A DNA stretch of 64,000 nucleotides from Micromonospora sp. WMMD1155. GTDB lineage: Bacteria > Actinomycetota > Actinomycetes > Mycobacteriales > Micromonosporaceae. The DNA is taken from the NCBI RefSeq assembly GCF_029581275.1, contig NZ_CP120742.1, positions 3,952,001 through 4,016,000 on the forward strand. The letters are read 5' to 3'. Positions 1-7,952 of this stretch are shown here, piece by piece. The position numbers were made by a program, and so were the translations under genes. The first letter of the stretch is position 1, and each line of letters begins with the position of its first letter. Under the pieces are notes generated by a model. That model did no database searches. It saw only the letters and a program-made list of their open reading frames with translations, and had not been told where the DNA came from.

Positions 1-144
1 CAGCGTCACGATGACCCCGTACGCGACGAAGAGGCCACCGATCACCCGGCGGATGTCGAACAGTCGGGCGGCGGCAGAGCGCCGCTGTTCCGCCTGGGTC
101 TCGTCGATCAGCGGGTCCTTCGCCGGCTGGCCGTCGTTGCTCAT
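1..144 (-). CDS. Small membrane protein, N-terminal part only (runs off window)
   Basis: The gene enters from the left edge on the reverse strand, and only its first 48 residues are visible. They form a charged, hydrophilic head (about residues 1-30, rich in Asp, Gln, Glu and Arg) followed by the start of a hydrophobic segment from about residue 34. A Shine-Dalgarno sequence AAGGGG lies just upstream of the ATG and directly follows the stop codon of the symporter gene 15 bases away, so the two are probably co-translated. Symporters of this superfamily are often followed by a small membrane protein in actinomycetes; an accessory role is inference. The true length is unknown. Confidence 0.75.
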   Translation of the reverse strand, partial: MSNDGQPAKDPLIDETQAEQRRSAAARLFDIRRVIGGLFVAYGVIVTL

Positions 145-159
145 CTGTCCAACCCCTTT

Positions 160-1818
160 CTAGAAGACCGGGATGTAGAAGAGGGCGGCCAGCGCGACGG
201 CGATCACGCCGAGCAGCACCGGGGAGCGGTACCAGGCGGCGTCCCCGGCGAGGACGTCACCCTTCAGGTCGACGCCGCCCAGGCCGTACACCAGCCCGCG
301 CAGTTCCTCGTCGCGCTTGGGGGCGGTGAGCGGGGTGAGGACCACGGCGACGATCGCCACCGTGACGAACGCGATGCCCGCGCCCCAGAAGCTCTCCTCC
401 AGGTCGGAGTTGAAGTCGATCACGCCGCCCTTGTAGAGCAGGTAGGTCGCCAGCGACGCCAGGGTGCCCAGCAGCAGTGACCAGAAGCCGGCCAGCGCGG
501 TCATCCGCTTCCAGAACATGCCGATGATGAAGGTGGCGAACAACGGGGCGTTGAACAGCGAGAAGAGAGCCTGGATGTAGTTCATGATGTTGCTGAACCC
601 GGCCGCGATGAACGCGGTGCCGATGCCGATCACCACGGCGGCGACCGTCGCCCACCGGCCGACCCGCAGGTAGTACTCGTCCGAGCGGCCGGGACGGAGG
701 TACGCCTGCCAGATGTCGTAGGTGAAGACGGTGTTGAAGCCGCTCACGTTGGCCGCCATCCCCGCCATGAACGAGGCGAGCAGGCCGGTGACCGCGACCC
801 CGAGCACGCCGTTGGGGAGCAGGTCGCGCATCAGCAGCGGGATGGCGTTGTTGTACTGCAGATCGCCGCTCTCGGCACCCAGACCCTTCACCGTCACCAG
901 GGCCACCAGGCCGGGGATCACCGTGACCAGGGGGATGAACAGCTTCGGGTACGCGGCGATGATCGGCGTACGCCGGGCGGCGCTCATGTTCTTCGCCGAG
1001 AGGGCGCGCTGCACCTCGGCGAAGTTCGTCGTCCAGTAGCCGAACGACAGCACGAAGCCGAGGCCGAAGACGATGCCGATCCAGTGGGCGCCCAGGGGGT
1101 TCGCCGTGCTGCCGGTGTCCTGCCACGCGTGCAGCCCCGCCTCGCCGAGCTTGGAGTCGCCCACCGCGTCCATCAGGCCGTTCCAACCGCCGACCTTGAC
1201 CAGGCCGATCACGGTGACCGGGATGAGACCGGCGAGGATGACGAAGAACTGGAGCACCTCGTTGTAGATCGCCCCGGACAGACCGCCGATCGTGATGTAC
1301 GCCAGCACGATCGCCGCGCCGACCACGATCGCCGTCCAGAGCGGCCAGCCGAGCAGCGCCTGCATGACCAGGGCCAACGCGTAGAGGTTCACCCCGGCGA
1401 TCAACACCTGGGCGACGGCGAAGCTGAGCGCGTTCAGCAGGTGGGTGGGGCGGTTGAACCGCAGCCGCAGGTACTCCGGGACGCTGCGGACCTTCGAGCC
1501 GTAGTAGAAGGGCATCATCACGATGCCCAGGAAGACCATCGCCGGCACGGCGCCGATCCAGTAGTAGTGGACCGTCATCACGCCGTACTGGGCGCCGTTC
1601 GCGGCCATTCCGATGATCTCCAGCGCGCCCAGGTTGGCCGAGACGAAGGCGAGACCGGTCACCCAGGCCGGGAGGGACCGACCGGAGAGGAAGAAGTCGA
1701 CGCTGGTCCGGATCGCCCGGCGGGCGGCGAAGCCGACGCCGAGGACGGTCACGAAGTAGAGGGCGAGAATCAGGTAGTCCAGCCCGTTCATGTTCAGTCG
1801 AAGACCGCCGCCGTCCAT
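160..1818 (-). CDS. Sodium:solute symporter family (SSS) transporter
   Basis: A 552-residue integral membrane protein with about 13-14 hydrophobic segments along its whole length, the usual size for the SSS/SGLT family. The N-terminal region has the family pattern: a first helix beginning NGLDYLILALYF, then a GRSLPAW motif, then a glycine-rich second helix pair (SANLGALEIIG). These proteins couple Na+ (or H+) entry to uptake of sugars, amino acids or organic acids; the substrate cannot be read from sequence. The ATG at 1818 was chosen because GAGGGGTGA stands 5-8 bases upstream; longer in-frame starts up to 1941 lack such a site and would add an Arg-rich leader unlike the family. The downstream small membrane gene is probably in the same operon. 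Confidence 0.93.
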   Translation of the reverse strand: MDGGGLRLNMNGLDYLILALYFVTVLGVGFAARRAIRTSVDFFLSGRSLPAWVTGLAFVSANLGALEIIGMAANGAQYGVMTVHYYWIGAVPAMVFLGIVMMPFYYGSKVRSVPEYLRLRFNRPTHLLNALSFAVAQVLIAGVNLYALALVMQALLGWPLWTAIVVGAAIVLAYITIGGLSGAIYNEVLQFFVILAGLIPVTVIGLVKVGGWNGLMDAVGDSKLGEAGLHAWQDTGSTANPLGAHWIGIVFGLGFVLSFGYWTTNFAEVQRALSAKNMSAARRTPIIAAYPKLFIPLVTVIPGLVALVTVKGLGAESGDLQYNNAIPLLMRDLLPNGVLGVAVTGLLASFMAGMAANVSGFNTVFTYDIWQAYLRPGRSDEYYLRVGRWATVAAVVIGIGTAFIAAGFSNIMNYIQALFSLFNAPLFATFIIGMFWKRMTALAGFWSLLLGTLASLATYLLYKGGVIDFNSDLEESFWGAGIAFVTVAIVAVVLTPLTAPKRDEELRGLVYGLGGVDLKGDVLAGDAAWYRSPVLLGVIAVALAALFYIPVF

Positions 1819-1943
1819 GCCGTCACCCCTCGTCCCGACCTCCACGCGATTGACCGCGCGCGCCCTATTACCCGGGAAGGGTGGTTTCATTCCCGTTGCA
1901 GGAATCCGGCGCTTTCCGCCCGGGTCGGGGCGCTTCGACAACG

Positions 1944-1979
1944 CAGGGGCGCCTCGGCCGGTCGGCCGAGGCGCCCCTG
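1944..1979 (-). terminator. Hairpin terminator, 16-bp perfect stem
   Basis: CAGGGGCGCCTCGGCC (1944-1959) is perfectly complementary to 1964-1979, with a 4-base loop. It starts 14 bases beyond the stop codon of the gene ending at 1993, so it most likely ends that reverse-strand operon. There is no T-run, which is common for actinomycete terminators. Confidence 0.75.
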
Positions 1980-1992
1980 TCAGTCGTGTGAC

Positions 1993-2907
1993 TCAGCGGC
2001 CCAGTACGCGGTCCAGGAAGTCCCGGTAGTTGCGTACCGCCATCCGCAGTTGCTCGGTGTCGGCCGAGCCGGCGTCCTGCCACCCACCGAGCGTGGTCTT
2101 CTGCGCCGCCAACGCTGAGGAGAGGGCCTGGATGGCCTCCTCCACCAGCGACTGCGCCTCGCCGGCCGCCGCGTGCGGATCGTCGACGAAACGCAACTGC
2201 ACGTCGCGCCAGCGGTCCCGGAAGCCCTGGGCGGTGTCGGTGTCCAGGAGTGTGGCCGCCGCGGTCGCGACCGTCGAGCCGGCGGGCCGCGACGTCCCGG
2301 CGGACTCCAGCGAGGTGCCGGTGTCCTCGGTGTGGGCGGGGTCGCCGTCCGCGTCGGGGTCGACCATCTCCGGCGTCGCGCTGCCGTAGCCGGCGCCGTC
2401 GGGCCGCTCGTCGTCGACGTCGGTGTGGCGGCGGTGCAGCTCGGCGGTGGGGTCGGCGCGCAGACCCTCCCGCTCGCCGTCCTCGGCACCGTCGCCGGGC
2501 TGGGCCGTCCGTTCCGCCCGGGGGTCCGGCTGGTCCTCGGGGCGCGGGCTGGCCAGCGCGGACGCGGCCACCGCGTCGGCCACCGTGGTGGCGCCGAACG
2601 TCGTCGGCAACGGCCCCGGCTCGTGGAAACCGCCCTCGTCGGTGGACCGGTCGTCGCGCCGGTGGCGCTGGTCCCGCTCGTCGCCGGCCAGGTCGTCCGC
2701 GGCGTCCCGTTCGCTGCCGGCCGTCCGCTCCGAGTCGGTCGACGGATCGCGGTCGGTGCTCTGGTCGTCGAAGGTGCCCCGCTCGTCGAGGGCGTCCTCC
2801 GGGACGTCGGAACGGCCGGCCCGATCACCGGCCGGGGGTACCGGCACGGGCGCGGAGCGGACCGCCTCCGGATGGTCGTTGCTCACCTGCTGCTCTTCCT
2901 GGCGCAT
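1993..2907 (-). CDS. Acidic, low-complexity hypothetical protein with a conserved C-terminal domain
   Basis: A 304-residue protein of unknown function. Residues 1 to about 215 are low complexity, very rich in Asp, Glu, Arg, Pro and Thr, with no signal peptide or membrane segment. Residues about 220-304 form a compact, predicted helical domain that resembles the C-terminal domain of the protein encoded immediately upstream (2919-3512): both have a W-x(2)-[VL]-Q-[VL]-R-F-[VI]-D-x-P element and end in a [EQ]LR-x-AV-x(2)-YR-x-[LF] helix. The ATG at 2907 has AGGAGG seven bases upstream, and that site abuts the stop codon of the upstream gene (11-base gap), so the two genes form one operon. The disordered acidic part may act as a linker (inference). 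Confidence 0.85.
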   Translation of the reverse strand: MRQEEQQVSNDHPEAVRSAPVPVPPAGDRAGRSDVPEDALDERGTFDDQSTDRDPSTDSERTAGSERDAADDLAGDERDQRHRRDDRSTDEGGFHEPGPLPTTFGATTVADAVAASALASPRPEDQPDPRAERTAQPGDGAEDGEREGLRADPTAELHRRHTDVDDERPDGAGYGSATPEMVDPDADGDPAHTEDTGTSLESAGTSRPAGSTVATAAATLLDTDTAQGFRDRWRDVQLRFVDDPHAAAGEAQSLVEEAIQALSSALAAQKTTLGGWQDAGSADTEQLRMAVRNYRDFLDRVLGR

Positions 2908-2918
2908 CGGTGGCCTCC

Positions 2919-3512
2919 TCAGCGGCTCGTGGCGTCGTGGTCCGGGTGGTGGCGTTGTTCGGGCGTGCGGTGGCCGAGCGGTTCCTCGCCGAGCAGGTCG
3001 GTGAAGAGCGCCCGGTAGTGCACGACTGCCTGCCGAAGCTCCTCGGTGCTCGCCTCGCCCCGGGTGTTGCGCAGGTGGATGTCGTGCGCGTCCCGGTAGT
3101 TGGTCAGCGTGCGGGCGTGTTCGACGGAGAGGTGCGCGATCTGGTCGGAGAAGTCCCCGGTCGGGTAGCCCTGCTCCTCGATGAGCCGGGTGACCAGTTC
3201 GTCGGCGTCGCCCACCGTCTCGCCGGGCGAGTCGATGAAGCGGACCTGTAGTTCCTCCCAGGCGGCGCTGTAGCGGGCCCGGGATTCCGGGGTGAGCGGG
3301 GTGAGCGAAAGCTCGGCGTGCCGGCGTTCCCGGTCGCGCAGCTCGCGCTCCGCGGCGGACCGGCTGTCCTGCTCGGCCACCACCCGGTCGTACTCCGGTC
3401 CGAACCGGGAGCGCAGCGCGCGACGGCGGCTGAGCGACCGGGCGGCCACGGCCAGCGCCGCGACGACCACCAGCACGACGAGCACGATGACGATTACCTG
3501 AGTGGGCGACAT
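2919..3512 (-). CDS. Membrane-anchored hypothetical protein, first gene of a paralogous pair
   Basis: A 197-residue protein. Residues about 4-27 are a strongly hydrophobic Val/Leu/Ile-rich segment followed by a run of Arg, which fits a single N-terminal membrane anchor with the rest on one side of the membrane. A charged, probably coiled region (about 45-75) leads to a helical domain (about 78-175) shared with the downstream protein: motif WEELQVRFIDSP and helix ELRQAVVHYRALF. GAAGGAGGA precedes the ATG at a good distance. It is the first gene of a two-gene operon, and its promoter must lie in the 326-base gap shared with the divergent conservon. I do not recognise a characterised family. Confidence 0.88.
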   Translation of the reverse strand: MSPTQVIVIVLVVLVVVAALAVAARSLSRRRALRSRFGPEYDRVVAEQDSRSAAERELRDRERRHAELSLTPLTPESRARYSAAWEELQVRFIDSPGETVGDADELVTRLIEEQGYPTGDFSDQIAHLSVEHARTLTNYRDAHDIHLRNTRGEASTEELRQAVVHYRALFTDLLGEEPLGHRTPEQRHHPDHDATSR

Positions 3513-3838
3513 GGGCTCCTCCTTCGTCGTCTGGTATTCCCTCCGGACACTGATCGCCAATCCCGATCCGGGAGACTTTCCTGACGAGCGACGCGACTCG
3601 CTGCGCGGCCGAAAACTGGACCTGTTCCAGAAAAATGGACGTTCGTCGTCGCCCGGTCGGCCGAATACCGGAGCGTCGATGTCGGCGCGACGGGCGGTAG
3701 TGCAACCGCCCCCGATTACGTATCCTGCCCAAGGCGCCCGCGCCGGTGCCCGGCTTCGACGCCGGGCAGACACCCGGCCGGCGCGTTGCCCGGCGGTGCC
3801 GGCGCCCCTCCTGCCACCCCCTGCACGGGCGAGGTCTG
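3513..3838. promoter_or_regulatory. Divergent intergenic region between the paralogous pair and the conservon
   Basis: The 326 bases hold no convincing gene. The middle part (about 3540-3640 and 3700-3730) is less GC-rich than the surroundings and contains TATCCT at 3721-3726, a plausible -10 element for the rightward conservon. I see no clear -35 and no strong palindrome, so promoter positions are not resolved. Confidence 0.4.
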
Positions 3839-6481
3839 ATGAGAACCCGCGACTGGCCGATCCGCTCGAAGCTGACCGCACTGGTCGTCGCGCCGGTGAC
3901 CGCGCTGCTGGCCCTGTGGATCTTCGCTACGACGCTGACCTTCGGCCCCGCGCTGAACCTGCTCTCCGCGCGCACACTGCTGTACGACCTGGGTCGTCCC
4001 GGCGAGGCCGTGGTCACCGAGCTGCAACGCGAACGCCGGCTCTCGGTGGTGCAGCTCGCCGGGACCACCGAACTGCCGGCACTGACCGAGCAGCGTCAGC
4101 GCACCGATCGGGCGATCGCCGAGCTGCGCCGCCGGATCGACGGTGAGGCGCTGCGCGACGCCGCCGACGACCTGTTGGAGGACCGGGTCGACCGGCTGGT
4201 CACCGCCCTGTCGGCGCTGCCGACCGGTCGCGGCTTCATCGACGGTCGATTGATGGACCGCACCGGCGTGATCGGCCTCTACAGCGGGATGGTCTCGGCG
4301 GCCTTCCAGGCGTTCTCCGCGATGGCGAACCTGACCGACCCCGGCCTCAACCGGCAGGCTCTGGCGCTCACCGCGCTGGGCCGATCCCGAGAGCTGCTCG
4401 GCCAGACCGACGCCATGCTGGCCGGAGTGCTGACCACCGGTCGGTTCGCCGCTGGTGAGCACGCCCAACTCGTCCAGATGATCGGCAACCAGCGGTGGCT
4501 CACCGAGAGCGCGGTCGCCGACCTGCCCGCGGCGGGGCGTACCGCGTACCAGCGGCTGAGCGAGAGCCCTGACTTCACCAGCGTGCGCGCCATGCAGGAC
4601 GCGCTGATCGGGGCCAACAGATCAGGTCGACCGCCGGTGGACGCGGCGACCTGGCAGGCCGGGCACGACGCCGTCCAGCAGCAACTCCGCGACTTCGAGC
4701 TGGACGAGGCCGACGACCTCACCGACCGCTCCGTGCCGATGGCCGTCGGGATCCTGGCCCGGCTGGCCGCGGCCGGGGTGCTCGGGCTCGTCGCCGTGGT
4801 GGTCTCGGTGCTGGTGGCGTTGCGGGTCGGCCGCACCCTGGTCCGGCGGCTCAGCGGCGTCCGCACCGCCGCACTCGACCTGGCCGAGCACCGTCTGCCG
4901 GACGTGGTGACCCGGCTGCGTCGCGGTGAGCAGGTGGACGTCGCCCGAGAGGCGCCGCCGCTGGAGTACGGCCACGACGAGATCGGGGAGGTCGGGCGCG
5001 CCTTCACCGAGGTGCAGCGCACCGCCGTCCAAGCCGCGGTGGACGAGGTCACCCTGCGTCGCGGGCTCAACGAGGTCTTCCTCAACATCGCCCGTCGCAG
5101 CCAGAGCCTCGTCCATCGTCAGCTGCACCTACTGGACCGGATGGAGCGCCGCGCGGAGGACCCGGACGAGCTGTCCGAGCTGTTCCAGGTCGACCACCTG
5201 GCCACCCGGCTCCGTCGGCACGCCGAGGACCTGGTCATCCTCGCCGGTTCCGCGCCCGGCCGCGGTTGGCGCAACCCCGTCGCGATGGTCGACCTGATCC
5301 GCGGGGCGATCTCCGAGGTCGAGGCGTACGACCGGGTGGACATCGCCGGCGTACAGCCGGCCGGAGTTCTGGGCCGGGCGGTCGGCGACATCATCCACCT
5401 GCTCGCCGAGCTGGTCGAGAACGCCACCGCCTTCTCCCCGCCGGACACCCGCGTCACAATCGTCGGGGAACAGGTGGCCAACGGGTACGCCCTGGAGATC
5501 ACCGACCAGGGGCTGGGCATGTCCGTCGCGGCGCTGGAGACCGCCAACGCCAGGCTGGCCAGCTCGCCCGAGTTCGACCCCGCCCAGAGCGCACGACTCG
5601 GCTTGTTCGTGGTGGCCCGGCTCGCGGCCCGGCACAACGTACGGGTGCGGCTGCGGCCCTCCGGCGACGGCGGGGTGACCGCTGTGGTGCTGGTCCCCAC
5701 CGACCTCGTCACAGCCGAACCCCCGGCCGGTCCCGACCCTGCCACGCTGGGTGCCGACCCGGCCGACTCCGGCCGTCGACTGGTCCGCCCGACGCGCCGG
5801 GACACCGTGCCCCGTGCCCGCACCCGCCCGCCGACGGCCTCGTCCACCGCGTCGGGCCGGACGGCTGTCGTGACCGCGCCGGGTTCGGCCACCGCACCGG
5901 CTGCGCCGGGTTCGGCCGCTCTCGGCGCACCCGCGTCCGGAGTGTCGACCTCGGACACGTCGCCGCCGAACGGGCCTGGCGACGCCGGGTCGGCCGAGAC
6001 GGTCGACGACGAGCTCGACGGCCTGCCCCGCCGGGTGCGACGCCGTACGCCCACCGCACGACCGCGGTCAACCGTCGCCGACACCCCGTCGCCCCGGTCC
6101 CCGGAGGAGGTCCGCCGGGTGATGGCCGCCCTCCAGGCCGGAACCGCGCGCGGACGCGCCACCGTGATCACCCCACCGGCACCGACCTCGGCACCGGCAT
6201 CGCAGTCGGCACCGGCACCTACCTCGGCACCGGCACCTACCTCGGCACCGGCACCGGCATCGCAGGCGGCACCGGCGGCACCGAGCCCGGCACCGGCACC
6301 GCACCGGGCACCGGCACCGCACCGGGCACCGGCACCGAACCCGGGACCGGCGCCGAACCCGGCAGCGGCGACGCCGCCGGCAGGAACGGCACCGACGGTG
6401 CCAGGCGGCCCGGCGATCCCGGCTGCTCCCGCAGGCCCGAAGACCACCCCCGACCCGACCGCTACTGAGAGGGACGCCTAG
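3839..6481 (+). CDS. cvnA: Conservon CvnA: nitrate/nitrite-sensor-type histidine-kinase-like protein
   Basis: An 880-residue membrane sensor. Order: N-terminal membrane helix (about 12-32), extracytoplasmic NIT-like helical sensing region (about 45-295), second membrane helix (about 303-325), HAMP linker (about 325-395), helical dimerisation region with VHRQLHLLDRM (about 420-435), and an ATPase domain with N-box ELVENATAFSPP near 525 and G-box DQGLGMS near 555. From about 625 the tail is disordered and Ala/Pro-rich with short repeats. CvnA proteins of Streptomyces conservons bind the partner GTPase module in a membrane complex. The ATG at 3839 has GAGG upstream and gives a normal N-terminus. 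It overlaps the next gene by one base (TAGTG). Confidence 0.93.
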   Translation: MRTRDWPIRSKLTALVVAPVTALLALWIFATTLTFGPALNLLSARTLLYDLGRPGEAVVTELQRERRLSVVQLAGTTELPALTEQRQRTDRAIAELRRRIDGEALRDAADDLLEDRVDRLVTALSALPTGRGFIDGRLMDRTGVIGLYSGMVSAAFQAFSAMANLTDPGLNRQALALTALGRSRELLGQTDAMLAGVLTTGRFAAGEHAQLVQMIGNQRWLTESAVADLPAAGRTAYQRLSESPDFTSVRAMQDALIGANRSGRPPVDAATWQAGHDAVQQQLRDFELDEADDLTDRSVPMAVGILARLAAAGVLGLVAVVVSVLVALRVGRTLVRRLSGVRTAALDLAEHRLPDVVTRLRRGEQVDVAREAPPLEYGHDEIGEVGRAFTEVQRTAVQAAVDEVTLRRGLNEVFLNIARRSQSLVHRQLHLLDRMERRAEDPDELSELFQVDHLATRLRRHAEDLVILAGSAPGRGWRNPVAMVDLIRGAISEVEAYDRVDIAGVQPAGVLGRAVGDIIHLLAELVENATAFSPPDTRVTIVGEQVANGYALEITDQGLGMSVAALETANARLASSPEFDPAQSARLGLFVVARLAARHNVRVRLRPSGDGGVTAVVLVPTDLVTAEPPAGPDPATLGADPADSGRRLVRPTRRDTVPRARTRPPTASSTASGRTAVVTAPGSATAPAAPGSAALGAPASGVSTSDTSPPNGPGDAGSAETVDDELDGLPRRVRRRTPTARPRSTVADTPSPRSPEEVRRVMAALQAGTARGRATVITPPAPTSAPASQSAPAPTSAPAPTSAPAPASQAAPAAPSPAPAPHRAPAPHRAPAPNPGPAPNPAAATPPAGTAPTVPGGPAIPAAPAGPKTTPDPTATERDA
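6178..6372 (+). repeat. Ala-Pro coding tandem repeats in the cvnA tail
   Basis: Imperfect tandem copies of a GGCACCGGCACC-type unit encode the repeating elements PAPTSA, PAPHRA and PAPNP. The repeats lie wholly within the disordered C-terminal tail, keep the frame open, and are likely to vary in copy number between strains. Confidence 0.7.
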
Positions 6482-6903
6482 TGCGGCATTCGACGAAGCA
6501 GAGCGCCGGCCTCGACTGGCTGCTCGACGAACTGGTGCAACGGGTTCCGGCTGCCCGGCAGGCGGTGGTGCTCTCCGCCGACGGCCTGCTCCTCGGCTGT
6601 TCGGCCGACCTGGAGCGGGCCGACGCGGAGCACCTCTGCGCGCTCGCTGCCGGCTTCTCCAGCCTGGCGCGGGGCGCGAGCCGACACGTGGACGGCGGTC
6701 CGGTCCGGCAGACCGTGGTGGAGATGGAGTCGGCGTACCTCTTCGTCACCGCCGCCGGTCAGGGTGCCTGCCTGGCGGTGGTGAGCGACGCCGACGCGGA
6801 CATCGGGCTGGTCGCCTACGAGATGGCGATGCTCGTCATCCGGGTGGGGGAGAGCCTCTCCGCGCCGGCCCGGTCGTCGGCGGGAGCCGGTGATGCGGAC
6901 TGA
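6481..6903 (+). CDS. cvnB: Conservon CvnB: roadblock/LC7 domain protein
   Basis: A 140-residue cytosolic protein made almost entirely of one roadblock/LC7 domain. The start of the domain is visible as a helix (LDWLLDELVQRVPAARQAVV) followed by the strand and Gly turn of LSADGLLLG. Roadblock proteins of conservons resemble MglB of gliding bacteria and act on the small GTPase of the same cluster. The GTG start overlaps the last base of the upstream stop codon, so translation is coupled. Order and overlaps match the classical cvnA-B-C-D arrangement. Confidence 0.93.
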   Translation: MRHSTKQSAGLDWLLDELVQRVPAARQAVVLSADGLLLGCSADLERADAEHLCALAAGFSSLARGASRHVDGGPVRQTVVEMESAYLFVTAAGQGACLAVVSDADADIGLVAYEMAMLVIRVGESLSAPARSSAGAGDAD

Positions 6904-7282
6904 GCCGCCCGGGCCGCAGCACGAGTGGCTGGATGGTGACGCCGGTCCGGTAGTGCGCCCGTACACCCTCACCGGGGGACGGGTACGCTCCGCCGTCGAC
7001 GGCTTCAACCTGGTCGCGTTCGTGCTGGCCGGATCGGACGTCGACGCGGCGAGTCACCCGCACCTGCTCCCGGAGCATCGACGGCTGGTCGCGCTGTCCC
7101 GCCGGCCGGTGTCGGTGGCCGAGCTGGCAGCCGAGCTGGACCTCGCGGTCGGTGTGGTCCGGGTCCTGCTCGGTGATCTCCTGGCCGAGGGCCTGGTAGC
7201 GGTGCACGAGCCGCCGGCCGCCGGCATCCTTCCCAACGACGACATTCTCAAGGCGGTGGTCAGTGGACTCCGTGCGCTATGA
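6893..7282 (+). CDS. cvnC: Conservon CvnC: DUF742 protein
   Basis: A 129-residue DUF742 protein. The N-terminal segment VVRPYTLTGGR (about 18-28) is the family signature. The C-terminal half is a winged-helix-like module (VAELAAELDLAVGVVRVLLGDL, with the recognition helix at about 80-100). In conservons it is thought to link the kinase-like and GTPase parts; its molecular role is poorly known. The ATG at 6893 follows GGGAG by six bases. The gene overlaps cvnB by 11 bases and cvnD by 20 bases, so the four products are probably made together. Confidence 0.92.
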   Translation: MRTEPPGPQHEWLDGDAGPVVRPYTLTGGRVRSAVDGFNLVAFVLAGSDVDAASHPHLLPEHRRLVALSRRPVSVAELAAELDLAVGVVRVLLGDLLAEGLVAVHEPPAAGILPNDDILKAVVSGLRAL

Positions 7283-7865
7283 CCATGTGGGCACCAGCAC
7301 CACCATCCCGCTGGCACTGAAGATCCTCATCGCGGGAGGCTTCGGGGCCGGTAAGACGACGTTGGTGAGCGCCCTGAGCGAGGTCCGTCCGTTGCAGACC
7401 GAGGAGGTGCTGACCGGCGCCGGGATCGGCACCGACGACATCTCCGGGGTGGAGGGCAAGTCGACCACCACGGTGGCGATGGACTTCGGCCGGATCACCA
7501 TCAACGACGACCTTCAGGTCTACCTGTTCGGCACCCCGGGTCAGGACCGGTTCTGGTTCCTGTGGGACGAGTTGGCCTTCGGCGCCCTCGGCGCGGTGGT
7601 GCTCGCCGACACCCGTCGACTGGCCGACTGTTTCCCCTCCATCGACTACTTCGAGCAGCGGGGTATCCCGTTCGTGGTGGGCGTGAACTGCTTCGACGAC
7701 TCCCGGCGGTTCAACCTGGAGACCGTACGCCGAGCGCTCGACCTGGACCCGGACGTGCCGATGGTGCTCTGCGACGCCCGGGACCGGCAGTCCGGGAAGA
7801 TGGTGTTGATCTCACTGGTGGAGCACGTGGCCCGGCAGCGGGGGGAGCCGGTGCCTGCGGCCTGA
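7263..7865 (+). CDS. cvnD: Conservon CvnD: MglA-like small GTPase
   Basis: A 200-residue Ras-like GTPase. It has a P-loop GGFGAGKT at residues 25-32, a switch region with conserved Thr residues (GKSTTTVAMDFG), a G3 motif GTPGQ followed by DRFWF, and a nucleotide-base motif region VGVNCFD. It lacks the textbook NKxD motif, as is usual for this family. The GTG start lies inside cvnC. No cytochrome P450 gene follows, so this is the four-gene type of conservon. It is probably the GTP-dependent switch of a membrane-associated signalling complex. Confidence 0.93.
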   Translation: MDSVRYDHVGTSTTIPLALKILIAGGFGAGKTTLVSALSEVRPLQTEEVLTGAGIGTDDISGVEGKSTTTVAMDFGRITINDDLQVYLFGTPGQDRFWFLWDELAFGALGAVVLADTRRLADCFPSIDYFEQRGIPFVVGVNCFDDSRRFNLETVRRALDLDPDVPMVLCDARDRQSGKMVLISLVEHVARQRGEPVPAA

Positions 7866-7952
7866 GAACCGGGCGGGAAAGCCGGTTAACGGCCGGGCTC
7901 TGCGGGCAGCCTCTGGTTGGATCAGCGGAGGATGCCAGCGGAGGAGTCGGAC

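Noticed and set aside
1084-2118. Plus-strand frame of 344 codons over the symporter
   Set aside because: Antisense shadow with repetitive His/Asp/Arg content and no ribosome site.
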